Both the position numbers and the translations under genes were made by a program. The notes beneath the pieces were generated by a model. That model saw only the letters and a list, made by a program, of their open reading frames with translations, was not told the origin of the DNA and made no database searches. Shown here piece by piece: positions 44,542 to 53,648 of a stretch of 64,000 nt of DNA. The stretch is from Chitinophagaceae bacterium (GTDB taxonomy: Bacteria > Bacteroidota > Bacteroidia > Chitinophagales > Chitinophagaceae), in the NCBI GenBank assembly GCA_016721725.1, contig JADKHN010000001.1, positions 2,000,481-2,064,480 on the forward strand. Direction: 5' to 3'. Within the stretch, counting starts at the first letter, position 1. The number at the start of each line of letters is the position of its first letter.

Positions 44542-44600
44542 AGTCCACTCAATGATAGTCTGTCGCCACGCTACGGCGTGGTAACAGCTATCCGTGGACT
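44542..44600 (+). ncRNA. Long structured hairpin, candidate small RNA or leader element
   Basis: Four nested helices fold on one axis: AGTCCAC (44542-44548) with GTGGACT (44594-44600); GATAG (44554-44558) with CTATC (44588-44592); CTGT (44560-44563) with ACAG (44584-44587); CCACGC (44566-44571) with GCGTGG (44576-44581), closed by a TACG loop. That is 22 base pairs in 59 bases, in an otherwise AT-rich gap of 268 bases after the integrase. It is followed by a GC-rich single strand to 44640. I do not recognise a known RNA family. Confidence 0.6.
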
Positions 44601-44650
44601 AGGCCCTTAGTGGGTGCCCCAGGAACGGTAGTATGTGCCACGTCTTTTTT

Positions 44651-44875
44651 ATGCCCGCTATTGAAAACAAAATATTAAATCAAAAGATCAGCGATCTTCC
44701 TTTCACAGAAGACTTCAAATCCTTTTCACAAAAATTGGGTGTTAATACAATAGGGGAGATGGTAGATATCCCGGTTGCAGAATTGATAAAATCGGATGGC
44801 TTTACTTACCACGCATTGCAGGAACTTATCAAGTTCCTGAAAGAAAATCACATCGGTTACTTGCTCAAACAATAA
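44651..44875 (+). CDS. Small protein resembling the RNA polymerase alpha C-terminal domain
   Basis: About 74 residues from ATG 44651 (an upstream ATG at 44633 would add six). The pattern ISDLPFTEDFKSFSQKLGVNTIGEMVDIPVAELIKSDGFTYHALQELIKFLKE matches the helix-hairpin-helix arrangement of the alpha-CTD (LPLSxRxxNxLKxxxIxTxxDL...LxxxxGxGxxSLxEIxxxL). Such stand-alone domains are found in Bacteroidota mobile elements and may bind DNA or RNA polymerase. Function here is inferred from fold similarity. Confidence 0.6.
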   Translation: MPAIENKILNQKISDLPFTEDFKSFSQKLGVNTIGEMVDIPVAELIKSDGFTYHALQELIKFLKENHIGYLLKQ

Positions 44876-44878
44876 AAC

Positions 44879-45852
44879 TCAATATTTCCTCACCAAATTC
44901 ATCAAACCAACAATCTCATCTTTTAGCCTGGTAACCGTGGCCGTTTCAAAGCTGTATAATTTATTTCTCAAGCTTCCTCCGAAATTACTTCCTGCCGGTC
45001 CGTCCGGAAATTCCTGGCCACCATTCGAATTAAATCACTGGAATTCGTATTGGTGATCAGCTTCGCTTCAACTAATAACTTAACAGCCATCGCCAGATGC
45101 GATACTGATAGACTTGTATGTACTTTCATCTCGGTGGGCTGCTGTAAATTTTTTTGACCAGGTTCAAGATATAAATACCGCCCTTGCTTTTCCAAATAGT
45201 ATAATTCTTCGCATATCCAGGAACCTACCTGCTCTCTTATCGCCGGCAGCCCGGTTTTATAAACCAATCCGGCCTTCACCGGCAGTTGGTTGATTATTTT
45301 CAATTTCAAAGAATGATACTCAATCAAATCCGGTAAAGTGTTACAGCCATTCGCCTTTTCTTGCAGTTGCTGTATATAATAACTGAAAAAACTGATTCTA
45401 TTATAATTCAGGTGCAAAAGTAATAGACAAAATTCCTCATTTACATTGGTTTTATCTTTCTTTTTAGTAAATGAAATCAACTCCCGTTGCAATTCTTGCA
45501 AATAGCTAAACTCATGGTAGCTGATCACCTTACCAGGCAAAAGGTAATCCTCAAGAGGTTGGCAGGCTATTTTAATGAGCTCGCCATCCACTTCTAATTT
45601 CTCCGCTTTTTTTTGTATTACTTTCAGACTTCTTTTCATCTCCGGCGCCATCAGCCACCGTTTCGCTTCCGGTACTTTTATGCTATGGTCAAAATATTCC
45701 GGGAAACTCTTACTTTCAATGAAATCCAGCAGATCCTCCGGGATCCGTGTTATCTCTTTGTAAAAGTTTAAATGGAGATGTCGCTTGTTAAATGGTAAAT
45801 ACTTTCGGTCCCCTGGCTGCAAGTAGTTAAAAGCAATATCGGCAAGCTGCAC
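44879..45852 (-). CDS. RteC-like regulator, frameshifted near its 3' end
   Basis: The visible frame (GTG 45852 to stop 44968) encodes 294 residues and ends ...TDRQEVISEEA. Adding one base in the A run near 44975 continues the protein as SLRNKLYSFE and 24 more residues to the TGA at 44879-44881. The C-terminal part (LSVSHLAMAVKLLVEAKLITN, then DLIRMVARNFRTDRQEVISEESLRNKLY) matches RteC, the protein that controls excision of CTnDOT-type elements; the N-terminal 200 residues are less typical. The start is uncertain, as the frame is open for some 95 bases further upstream without an ATG. Confidence 0.5.
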
Positions 45853-45917
45853 CAGTATGGCCTGGTGTTTTCGGTAATAAGATTCCAGGTCGCTTTGCTG
45901 GCGCTCGCCAAAAGCGA

Positions 45918-46070
45918 TTACTCTGAATTGATTCCGGATTCTTTCCTTTCAGTTTCAGCAAGCAACTTGCATTCACTTCGGAATTCATCATTCAGGGTTT
46001 CCCGCGTTATTCTTGATGGGTTCAGAACTACCGTAATAATATGCTCCAGAACCTTTAGTTCATATTCCAA
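45918..46070 (-). CDS. Possible small protein upstream of the RteC-like gene
   Basis: From a TTG at 46070 the minus strand encodes about 50 residues (LEYELKVLEHIITVVLNPSR, ITRETLNDEFRSECKLLAETERKES) with coding-like composition and a probable helical fold. There is no ATG. It may be the N terminus of the RteC-like protein disconnected by a frameshift, or a small gene of its own. Confidence 0.3.
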   Translation of the reverse strand: MEYELKVLEHIITVVLNPSRITRETLNDEFRSECKLLAETERKESGINSE

Positions 46071-46314
46071 GGCCGTTACAAGGTCTTAAGGGTTACGAAT
46101 AAGTTTAAAATAGTAAAATGGACACCTGAATTTTAATGGTTTTTGTTGAAGGAATTTTGAAAAGAGTTACAATATTTTAAAAACATTTGAATAAACAAAG
46201 GGAATTACCACCAAAAAAAAGGAGATTTTTCTCCCCGCTGCCTTAATTATCCAAAAAACACCCTCTTCAAACTATTTTTTTACAAAATTCCCTTTCCCAG
46301 CCTGCATTCTTCGA

Positions 46315-46328
46315 GGGTTGTGCAACCC
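46315..46328. promoter_or_regulatory. 14-base palindrome upstream of the HTH gene
   Basis: GGGTTG and CAACCC flank a TG centre, 60 bases before the HTH start, in a 317-base gap (46071-46387) that is otherwise AT-rich and gene-free. It may be an operator for the HTH or RteC-like protein. Confidence 0.4.
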
Positions 46329-46387
46329 CTGCAACTGTTTTCATATTCCTCCCTTCACTTCTTTTGCTTTCATAAAAACTCACCACT

Positions 46388-46663
46388 ATGTCAGTTAACA
46401 TCCTTACAATCGATGATCTCCAGAATTTCAAAGCAGAACTTTTTTCCGAACTCAAGTCAATCCTTAAAACTGAAGGGGCTCCAACAAAAAAATGGCTCAA
46501 ATCCGATGAGGTAAAAAAGATACTTAAAGTTTCTCCGGGTACCCTGCAAACACTTAGGATCAATGGCACACTTCAATACACCAAGCTGGGTGGCATTATT
46601 TATTACGATTTTGAGCATATCCAGAAAACGATGCAGGAAAATCTTCGCTTAGCCAATTCGTAA
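46388..46663 (+). CDS. Excisionase-like helix-turn-helix protein
   Basis: A 91-residue protein. The N-terminal helix (LQNFKAELFSELKSIL) is followed by KKWLKSDEVKKILKVSPGTLQTLRINGTLQYTKLGGIIYYDFEHIQKTM, a winged helix of the MerR/excisionase (HTH_17) type that is standard in Bacteroidota mobile elements. It probably bends DNA at the att site or regulates the cargo operon that begins with it. Confidence 0.85.
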   Translation: MSVNILTIDDLQNFKAELFSELKSILKTEGAPTKKWLKSDEVKKILKVSPGTLQTLRINGTLQYTKLGGIIYYDFEHIQKTMQENLRLANS

Positions 46664-46690
46664 AACATACCCCAACACAAAATATTTACC

Positions 46691-46921
46691 ATGCATTCAC
46701 CATACCGTGGTCGAAGCCACACCAAAAAGCAGAACAATCTCAAACCCAAACTTTCTTTTGAAGAACGAAAAAGCGAACGAAAAAAAGAGCTATTAAAGCT
46801 CTTTCCAAATTTTATATACCGAATACATCAGCATTACCTGCAGGTAAGCATACCGGTATCTTTCATTCCTAACCGTCATATTGGAAAAAATGGTTTTAAG
46901 GAGGTGGCCCGGCAATCATGA
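46691..46921 (+). CDS. Hypothetical basic protein of the island
   Basis: A 76-residue, lysine/arginine-rich protein (RSHTKKQNNLKPKLSFEERKSERKKELLKLF). Its stop codon overlaps the next ATG (ATGA at 46918-46921), so it is translated together with that gene. I do not recognise a domain. Confidence 0.6.
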   Translation: MHSPYRGRSHTKKQNNLKPKLSFEERKSERKKELLKLFPNFIYRIHQHYLQVSIPVSFIPNRHIGKNGFKEVARQS

Positions 46922-47542
46922 ACTACATCCGCCATCTAAACTCATTTTACAACTTCGTAAAAAAAGATGATCAACTTACATCATCACACCTGAGCCTTTA
47001 CATGGCTTTATTCCAGTATTGGAATTATAACCGTTTTCAAAATCCTTTTCCTATATACCGCGATAACCTGATGCAGCTGAGCAAAATTGGCTCAAAAATA
47101 CTTATCACAAATGCATCAAAGATCTGCACCTGGCAAAATACATTTACTATCACCAGCCCGCATCAAAATTTCAACCGGTTAAGATCAGTATCATAAGGTT
47201 GGATAAAAAGGAAGACTCTTCACCATACAAACAACTCGATTTTTTCGGCCCAACAGAACAAGTATCTCTGAATTCAAACCCAAGCTTCCCAGGACAAAAG
47301 TCCCCTTTCGAGGGGATTTAGGGAGGCGGGATAAACCGCAATATCGGTACATCACCGTGTCCCGATAATGATACCGATAATGTCCCAAATTTGACCGATG
47401 CCGGTACCGATTTTGATACTGTACCAGTCCCAAAAATGGGACACAATATAAAACATAAACAAATAAACATAATAAACGAGAGAGAGGAAAACTCGCTCAC
47501 TCAAAAATTTTCTCTAAAAATAATTTACTCCAGGAAGGCATA
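46918..47542 (+). pseudogene. Island replication/regulator-type protein broken by a frameshift and an in-repeat stop codon
   Basis: The first 60 residues (MNYIRHLNSFYNFVKKDDQL, SSHLSLYMALFQYWNYNRF, YRDNLMQLSKIGSK) match a winged-helix protein common in Bacteroidota elements. One base is missing in the A run near 47096; with it restored the frame continues NTYHKCIKDLHLAKYIYYHQ as expected. At 47297-47330 a palindromic repeat reads KSPFEGI and then a TAG in frame; past that TAG the same frame is open for about 70 codons (DTVPVPKMGHNIKHKQ...) to 47542. So the gene is broken twice, or the TAG is read through. Confidence 0.6.
47297..47330. repeat. Palindromic repeat, copy 1 in the island
   Basis: AAAGTCCCCTTTCGAGGGGATTTAG and on to GGAGGCGGG: AAGTCCCC, a TTCGA loop, GGGGATTTAGGGAGG. 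It lies within the preceding reading frame and supplies its TAG. Confidence 0.85.
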
Positions 47543-47555
47543 AACAAAATGGCCG

Positions 47556-47876
47556 GTGTCCCAAATTCGGTACACACTGAGTGGAGTCGAAGGCCCTTGC
47601 TGCAACCTGAGCGAAGTCGAATCCTTTTTTAAAACCGCAAACTACCCCGCCACCGAAGCCCAAAAATTCTTCAATCATTACCAATCAAACGGCTGGTTGG
47701 TTGGCGGCAAAACACCAATGAAAGATTGGCATTCATCTGCACACAAGTGGATGCTAAACGTAGCCAATTTCATAACCAAACAAATGACCTCTACGAAGAC
47801 AAGTCCTCCCCTAAAGGGGGAGGATTTAGGAGGGGGCCACCTAGATCCCGGTAAAAACTATGGAGAACCACTCTAA
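47556..47876 (+). CDS. Island protein of a conserved Bacteroidota mobile-element family, with repeats in its reading frame
   Basis: A 106-residue frame from GTG 47556. The core VESFFKTANYPATEAQKFFNHYQSNGWLVGGKTPMKDWHSSAHKWMLN is a conserved element protein, thought to work with the ATPase encoded next (an overlap of 17 bases). The N-terminal part (TLSGVEG, NLSEVE) is translated from two CTGAG-x-x-x-GTCGAA short repeats (47575, 47606). The C-terminal TSPPLKGEDLGGG is translated from the palindromic repeat at 47801. The original start was probably different. Confidence 0.65.
   Translation: MSQIRYTLSGVEGPCCNLSEVESFFKTANYPATEAQKFFNHYQSNGWLVGGKTPMKDWHSSAHKWMLNVANFITKQMTSTKTSPPLKGEDLGGGHLDPGKNYGEPL
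47575..47621. repeat. Two short CTGAG/GTCGAA dispersed repeats
   Basis: CACTGAGTGGAGTCGAAGG (47575-47593) and CCTGAGCGAAGTCGAA (47606-47621) share CTGAG-NG-AGTCGAA. They form the 5' part of the reading frame at 47556. Confidence 0.7.
47801..47836. repeat. Palindromic repeat, copy 2 in the island (in frame)
   Basis: AAGTCCTCCCCTAAAGGGGG then AGGATTTAGGAGGGGG. It is read as SPPLKGEDLGGG in the gene at 47556. Confidence 0.88.
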
Positions 47877-48579
47877 ACGATATCATTCCGACAAAGCCAA
47901 GTCCTCCCCTTTGGGGGGAGGATTTAGGAGGGTGCTTATCCCCGAAGCAATCAAACAGATTGACAGCCCCTTCAACTACCCCTCAATCTGGACCTTCCTA
48001 CAGGATAAAGGCCTTGAATTATACGGCAAAAAGTTCCAGTTGCTTACCGAAGACGCCGAAATAATCCTCAAACTCATAACCTGGTTCATTAAAGATGAGG
48101 AAATGGCCCTAAAACTCGATATCGACCCCGGGAAGGGTATTTTACTCGTCGGTCCGGTTGGGTGCGGTAAAACGAGCCTTATGAGCATTTGCCGGTTCCT
48201 GGTTGCTGCAGAACTCCGCCATTCCATGAAATCCTGCCGGGATATTGCCTTTGAATTCATGAAAGACGGCCACGACATTTTCCACAAGTACACCCGGGGC
48301 TCCTTTTATCAGGAAAAGTTTGAATCCAAAACATATTGCTTCGATGACCTGGGCCTGGAAAGTACGATGAACTTTTACGGCAACCAGTGTTCCGTTATGG
48401 CCGAGATCCTGCTTTCCCGGTACGACCTCTTCCATTCCTTCGGGATGATCACCCACATCACAACAAATTTAAACAGCAGCGAAATGGAAGAAAAATATGG
48501 TAAACGAGTCCGGAGCAGGATGCGTGAACTCTTTAATCTAATAGCCTGGCCGGCAAACACGCCAGATAAACGTAAATAA
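47860..48579 (+). CDS. P-loop ATPase (DnaC/IstB-like) of the mobile element
   Basis: A 239-residue protein with Walker A GPVGCGKTSLM (about residue 97), Walker B YCFDDLGLE and sensor-like THITTNLNSSEMEEKYGKRVRSRMRELFN, the pattern of replicative helicase loaders and related AAA+ ATPases. It is a normal cargo gene of Bacteroidota integrative elements. Its N-terminal KSSPLGGGFRRV (residues about 14-25) is encoded by the palindromic repeat at 47899. The protein core begins after it (LIPEAIKQID). Confidence 0.82.
   Translation: MENHSKRYHSDKAKSSPLGGGFRRVLIPEAIKQIDSPFNYPSIWTFLQDKGLELYGKKFQLLTEDAEIILKLITWFIKDEEMALKLDIDPGKGILLVGPVGCGKTSLMSICRFLVAAELRHSMKSCRDIAFEFMKDGHDIFHKYTRGSFYQEKFESKTYCFDDLGLESTMNFYGNQCSVMAEILLSRYDLFHSFGMITHITTNLNSSEMEEKYGKRVRSRMRELFNLIAWPANTPDKRK
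47899..47932. repeat. Palindromic repeat, copy 3 in the island (in frame)
   Basis: AAGTCCTCCCCTTTGGGGGG then AGGATTTAGGAGGG, read in a different frame from copy 2 and thus giving SSPLGGGFRR. Confidence 0.88.
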
Positions 48580-48582
48580 ATA

Positions 48583-48609
48583 TCCTTCTCCGCCCCAGCG
48601 GGAGAAGGA
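48583..48609. repeat. Inverted repeat after the ATPase gene
   Basis: TCCTTCTCC and GGAGAAGGA pair perfectly around GCCCCAGCG. It starts three bases after the ATPase stop and could be a terminator-like or dispersed hairpin; it lacks a T run. Confidence 0.7.
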
Positions 48610-48626
48610 CCCAAACTCTAAACACA

Positions 48627-49079
48627 ATGCACACGATCAACCTTTTCGAATTTTCAGACTACGAGTACAAAGACATCTATGCATACCTCATGTTGCAAAA
48701 TGAAACTTCATTCCGCATCACAATGCCTAAGCATTTCATTGCACCCCAAGAAGATAAATATATGATCGCTACAGAGTATTATGATGCCATTTATTTCGGC
48801 CAGAAGTTGTCTGAGTTCTCTCATGATTTCTGTTATAATGTACCATCCGAATATAGTGCATCACCCTTTGTTTATGAACTCAGCACTACCGACATGGAGA
48901 AATTGGCAGAAACACTTTTCTATCTGATAAGGGGAATCATATTCGATTCTGAAAACACTGATCTCGTAGAAAAATATTGGGACGATAAAGACAGTTTTTG
49001 GGACCAATACTGCAACGACAAGATTGAACCGGCTTGCCAGGGGCTATTGTATATCATGGAAAAAAACATACAAGACTAA
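48627..49079 (+). CDS. Hypothetical island protein (paralogue of 49611-50098)
   Basis: A 150-residue acidic protein (NLFEFSDYEYKDIYAYLMLQNETSFRI, then MEKLAETLFYLIRGIIF). It shares its layout and several motifs with the broken gene at 49611, such as YNVP/YYVP and M-x-K-x-AETL. No known domain is recognised. Confidence 0.6.
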   Translation: MHTINLFEFSDYEYKDIYAYLMLQNETSFRITMPKHFIAPQEDKYMIATEYYDAIYFGQKLSEFSHDFCYNVPSEYSASPFVYELSTTDMEKLAETLFYLIRGIIFDSENTDLVEKYWDDKDSFWDQYCNDKIEPACQGLLYIMEKNIQD

Positions 49080-49112
49080 ATACATATTCATCACAATTAA
49101 AACTAAACTGCA

Positions 49113-49556
49113 ATGAACATCAAAAATTACACATCCACAATTGACGCATCAAGATCAATGGCAAATATCGAAGCACTATTGGTTGAAATAGGCGCCACCA
49201 ACATCAACAAGCAATATGCAGATAAAGTATGCACCGGCATCACCTTCCTGCTATTCGATCAGCAGCTGCAGCAGACTTTGCCATTCCATCTTAAAGCGCA
49301 GGTCGAAGAATGTTTTCTCATTCTCTGGAAAAACGTCAAGCGGCCCCGGGCTGATACTCCGGATACCGTTCACAACCAAGCCAACAAAACTGCCTGGAAG
49401 ATCCTTTCGGATTGGACAGAGATCCAATGCAGCATGATCCTGCTTGGCCAGGCCAAGCCCCTGCAGATGTTTCTACCCTTCATGTACTACATGCAAACCT
49501 CAGAAACATTATTCGATAAAGTAACAAATGGAAAATTAAAACTGTTACCGGGCTAA
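49113..49556 (+). CDS. Conserved hypothetical protein of Bacteroidota mobile elements
   Basis: A 147-residue protein. The pattern TIDASRSMANIEALLVEIGATNI, CTGITFLLFDQQLQQTLPFHLKAQVEECF, ILWKNVKRPRADT and AWKILSDWTEIQCSMILLGQA is familiar from Bacteroidota integrative elements and phages, where it lies near replication and recombination genes. Its activity is not known. Confidence 0.7.
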   Translation: MNIKNYTSTIDASRSMANIEALLVEIGATNINKQYADKVCTGITFLLFDQQLQQTLPFHLKAQVEECFLILWKNVKRPRADTPDTVHNQANKTAWKILSDWTEIQCSMILLGQAKPLQMFLPFMYYMQTSETLFDKVTNGKLKLLPG

Positions 49557-49610
49557 TTAAACTAAACCTTCTAAACTTTCTAAACCGTTCAACCCTTATA
49601 CCTACCCACC

Positions 49611-50098
49611 ATGCTAAAAATAAACATCAACGAATTCAATCGTTACAATAGCACAACCATTTATGAATTTCTGTTTCTGCAAAGAGAAACTGTATTTCAA
49701 ATAAGAATTCCCAGGAAAGCAGTAGCAGGCACCGGCGAAAACTATGATGTTTTTGAGGAATACCTTTCAGCAGCGTATGCCGGTCAGTGCCTTTCAGAAA
49801 TATCCGAAAGTTTCGCCTATTATGTTCCTTGTGTTAACATAGCAAATGCCCTTTCTTATTTGAAGTAACAATAACCGAAATGGGGAAAATGGCAGAAACC
49901 CTATATCTGATTATTCATAGTATTAATGATAAAATACCTTGCGAAACATTTCTAACATTCCATAGCCTGGCCGCGGATTTCCTTAGCAATGCCATAAGGG
50001 ACAAAAATCAAATGCAACACTTGGGGCTCCTCTGGATTGCTAATGATTATTTAGAAAATGTAGTTAGCAAGCAATCAAAAATGAATTTTAATATTTAG
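49611..50098 (+). pseudogene. Paralogue of the 48627 protein, split by a frameshift
   Basis: Two frames (49611-49868 and about 49845-50098) together give NINEFNRYNSTTIYEFLFLQRETVFQI ... YYVPCVNIANA, then PFLFEVTITEMGKMAETLYLIIHSI. This mirrors the 48627 protein. The shift lies near 49846 and is repaired by one added base. The next 181 bases (50099-50279) hold no gene. Confidence 0.6.
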
Positions 50099-50279
50099 CC
50101 AGTTTGAATAACCATCTGTTGTTGTATAGCTCATAATTACTGGCTCTAAATTCCATTTTGCCGTCAATAACTGATATCAATAAGCTATTAATACTTAAAT
50201 GTTATTACTATTTATAATACAAATCTGTAATATTTTACAGACTTTAGCTTATTTTCCATTTCTAAATTTACGAGTATTA

Positions 50280-53200
50280 ATGCCCAAGATTTACGACAAT
50301 ATAGAAAACCAATTAACTAAAGGCTTAAATGAAACACTGGAAGTTTCAAATCGTACAGATTTCTGTGTAGGATATTTTAATTTAAGAGGTTGGAAAGAAG
50401 TTGCTGTAAAAATTGATTTGCTATCAGGTGCATCAGTTAATGAAGGCAAAGAAGATATACACCGCACTTGCAGATTATTAGTAGGTATGCAAAAATTGCC
50501 TATTGATATTTTGAAGGGAACATCTTACAAATGATGAAGACCATATCATTGATCAGGCAGAGGCAGTTAAACTGAAAAGAAATTAGCCCAGGAATTTAAA
50601 GACAAGCTAACAATTGGTACGCCAACAGAAGCTGACGAAAGAGCATTGCGGAAATTGAGCCAGCAAATGAAAGATAAAAAGGTGGCGGTAAGATTACACT
50701 TACGTTACACCCTTCATGCCAAATTGTATTTGGCTTACAGTGAAGATAAAAGAGTACCAGTAGTAGGGTTTTTAGGAAGCAGTAATCTAACATTGGCTGG
50801 GCTTGCCAAACAAGGTGAATTAAACATTGATGTATTAGACCAGGATGCAGCTAATAAATTGGCTAAATGGTTCGATGATCGATGGAAAGACCGCTGGTGT
50901 ATTGATATAACCGAAGAATTAATTGAAATTATTGAAACAAGCTGGGCGGCCGACCGCTTAGTTCCTCCGTATCACATATACCTTAAAATTGCCTATTGTC
51001 TATCAAGAGAAGCAAGAGCAGGTATCAATGAGTTTAAATTACCAAAGGTATTTCAGGAGGAGTTATTAGAGTTTCAACAAAAAGCAGTACTTGTAGCTGC
51101 ACATCATTTGCATAAAAGAGATGGAGTGTTAATCGGTGATGTGGTAGGTTTGGGAAAAACAATTACTGCCACTGCATTGGCAAAAATGTTTGAAGATGAT
51201 TTCTTTTTAGAAACATTAATTATTTGTCCGAAAAACTTAGTTGAAATGTGGGAAGATTATGCCCATAAGTACCAACTAAGAGCAAAAGTTATTTCTCAGA
51301 GCAGAGTACAAACCATCCTGCCAAATCTAAGACGGTACCGATTAGTAATTGTTGATGAAAGCCACAACTTGCGTAATGATAGAGGAAGCCGTTACAGAGC
51401 CATAAAAGAATACCTAATTGAAAATGATAGTAAAGTAATTCTGCTTTCAGCAACACCATATAATAAAACTTATTTTGATCTATCTAACCAACTTCGCTTG
51501 TTTATTCCAGACGATAAAGATTTAGGCATAAGCCCTGAACGATATATTGAAAGTATTGGAGGACAGGTTGAGTTTAGCAAAAAACATACAGAAACTTTTA
51601 TCAGAAGCATAAGAGCATTTGAACGCAGCCATTTTTCAGATGATTGGCGAGAATTGATGCGTTTATACTTGGTAAGAAGAACAAGAAGTTTTATTAAAAC
51701 CAATTATGCTGCAACCGACCCGACTAACGATAGAAAGTACTTAACTTTCTCTGATGGTTCTCGTTCCTATTTCCCGGACAGGATACCCAAAAGAGTTGAA
51801 TATACTTTCAATCCGAAAGACCCAAAAGACCAATATGCAAAACTGTATTCAAAGAAAATTGTAGACACACTTAACAGTCTCAATCTCCCAAGATATGGAT
51901 TGCAAAAATTCCTGAATGATAAACCATTAATTCGACCAACAAAAGAAGAAGAGGTATTAATGGGCAATCTTTCACATGCTGGCAAAAGATTGATGGGTTT
52001 TTGTAGAACTAACCTATTTAAAAGGCTGGAAAGTAGTGGATATTCCTTCCTGCTTTCATTAAGCAGGCATATTTTACGCAATTATATTTTCATTTATGCT
52101 TTAGAAAATCATTTGCCTGTTCCTATTGGTAAAAATATTTCCCAAAACTTAGATGATTTTTAGAAGATGATGATACAGATGCTGACGCAGACGATAATTA
52201 TTTAAACTTGATTCTAAATGAGGAAACCTACTTGCAAAATGCAGGTGAATTATACAAACAATTTGAAACCAAGTTTAAAAATAGGTTTGATTGGATACGA
52301 AGTGATTTTTTTAGTAACACCCTACAAGCAAGCCTTATTAATGACAGCAGGGAAATAATCAAAATCCTGACAATAGGTAAAGATTGGAATCCTGATAATG
52401 ACAGGCAATTAAATGCTTTATATGATTTGCTTACAATAATCACAGTAAAGAAAAAGTGTTGGTTTTTACCCAGTTTGCAGATACAGCTTTTTATCTCACA
52501 GAGCAATTGAAAAAACGAGGTGTACAAAAATTAGAAAGCGTTACTGGTGATAATGAAAATCCAACAGGTTTTGCACAAAGGTTCAGTCCTCACAGCAATA
52601 AAAAACCAGAAATAATAAATGCAAATCAGGAATTAAGAGTTTTAATTTCAACAGATGTTTTAAGTGAAGGGCAAAACTTACAGGATGCGCATATCATTCT
52701 CAACTATGATCTACCCTGGGCAATCATTCGTTTAATTCAAAGGGCTGGCCGTGTTGACCGTATTGGACAAAAAGCAACACAAATAATTTGCTATTCATTT
52801 TTACCGGAAGATGGTATAGAGCAAATAATAAATTTAAGACGAAGACTTACACAGCGTATTGAAGAAAATGCCGAAGTAGTTGGTTCTGATGAAACCTTTT
52901 TTGAAGGCGACCCTGTAAACATAACCGACCTGTACAATGAGAAGTCAGGTATATTAGATGGGGAAGATGATGATACAGAAGTTGACCTTGCTTCTTATGC
53001 TTATCAAATTTGGAAAAATGCTATTGATGCTAACCCACAGTTGAATAAGATTATTCCTGATTTACCTAATGTCATTTATGCAACTAAGCACAATAATGAT
53101 ATACCTGATAAAGATGGTGTAATTGTTTATACCAAAACCGCAGATGATAATGATGTTTTGGCATGGATAGATAAAGCAGGGAAAGTAATTACCCAATCGC

Positions 53201-53643
53201 AATTAGCAATTTTAAGAGCTGCACAATGTGGCCCTGATGAACCGGCATTGTATAAAATCGAAAACCATCACGAATTAGTTAAGAAGGCAATAGATTATAT
53301 AAAGGATGAAGAAGTAAATACAGGCGGTTCATTAGGTAAAAAAACTGGCACAAAGTACCGGGTATATATGAAACTCGACCGTTATGTAAAAGAATTTGAT
53401 AATACCCTGTTTGTAAACGACCAATTGAAAAAAGCTGTTGATGATATTTATAAATATACATTGAAAGAATTTGCAAGGGAAACCTTGAGCAGGCAATTGA
53501 AATCAGGTATTGATGATGACCAGTTAGCATCATTGGTTATCTCACTAAGAGAAGAAGATAAACTTTGCATTGTTAATGAAGATGAACAGCCCAATACACA
53601 GCCACAAATCATTTGCTCACTTGGGCTAACTAATACTCAATAG
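50280..53643 (+). CDS. Phospholipase-D-like / SNF2-type helicase (defence), frameshifted
   Basis: One gene read in four pieces. The N-terminal PLD-like domain has DFCVGYFNLRGWKEVA, LHAKLYLAYSED and GFLGSSNLTLAGLAKQGELN. The SF2 helicase core has GDVVGLGKTITATALA (motif I), IVDESHNLRN (motif II), LLSATPYNK (motif III), VLVFTQFADTAFYL and QRAGRVDRIGQ (motif VI, about 52738-52770). Shifts lie near 50531, 50577, 52158 and 52447; three are repaired by one added A or T. The C terminus (about 300 residues) is acidic and unrecognised. Such helicases occur beside methyltransferases in restriction-like systems; the methyltransferase starts five bases after the stop. Confidence 0.75.
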
Positions 53644-53648
53644 GACAT

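Noticed and set aside
44383..44640. Hairpin region after the integrase as a group II intron domain or a hammerhead ribozyme
   Set aside because: Neither the domain V pattern nor the hammerhead core (CTGATGA with GAAA) is present; kept only as an unassigned structured RNA.
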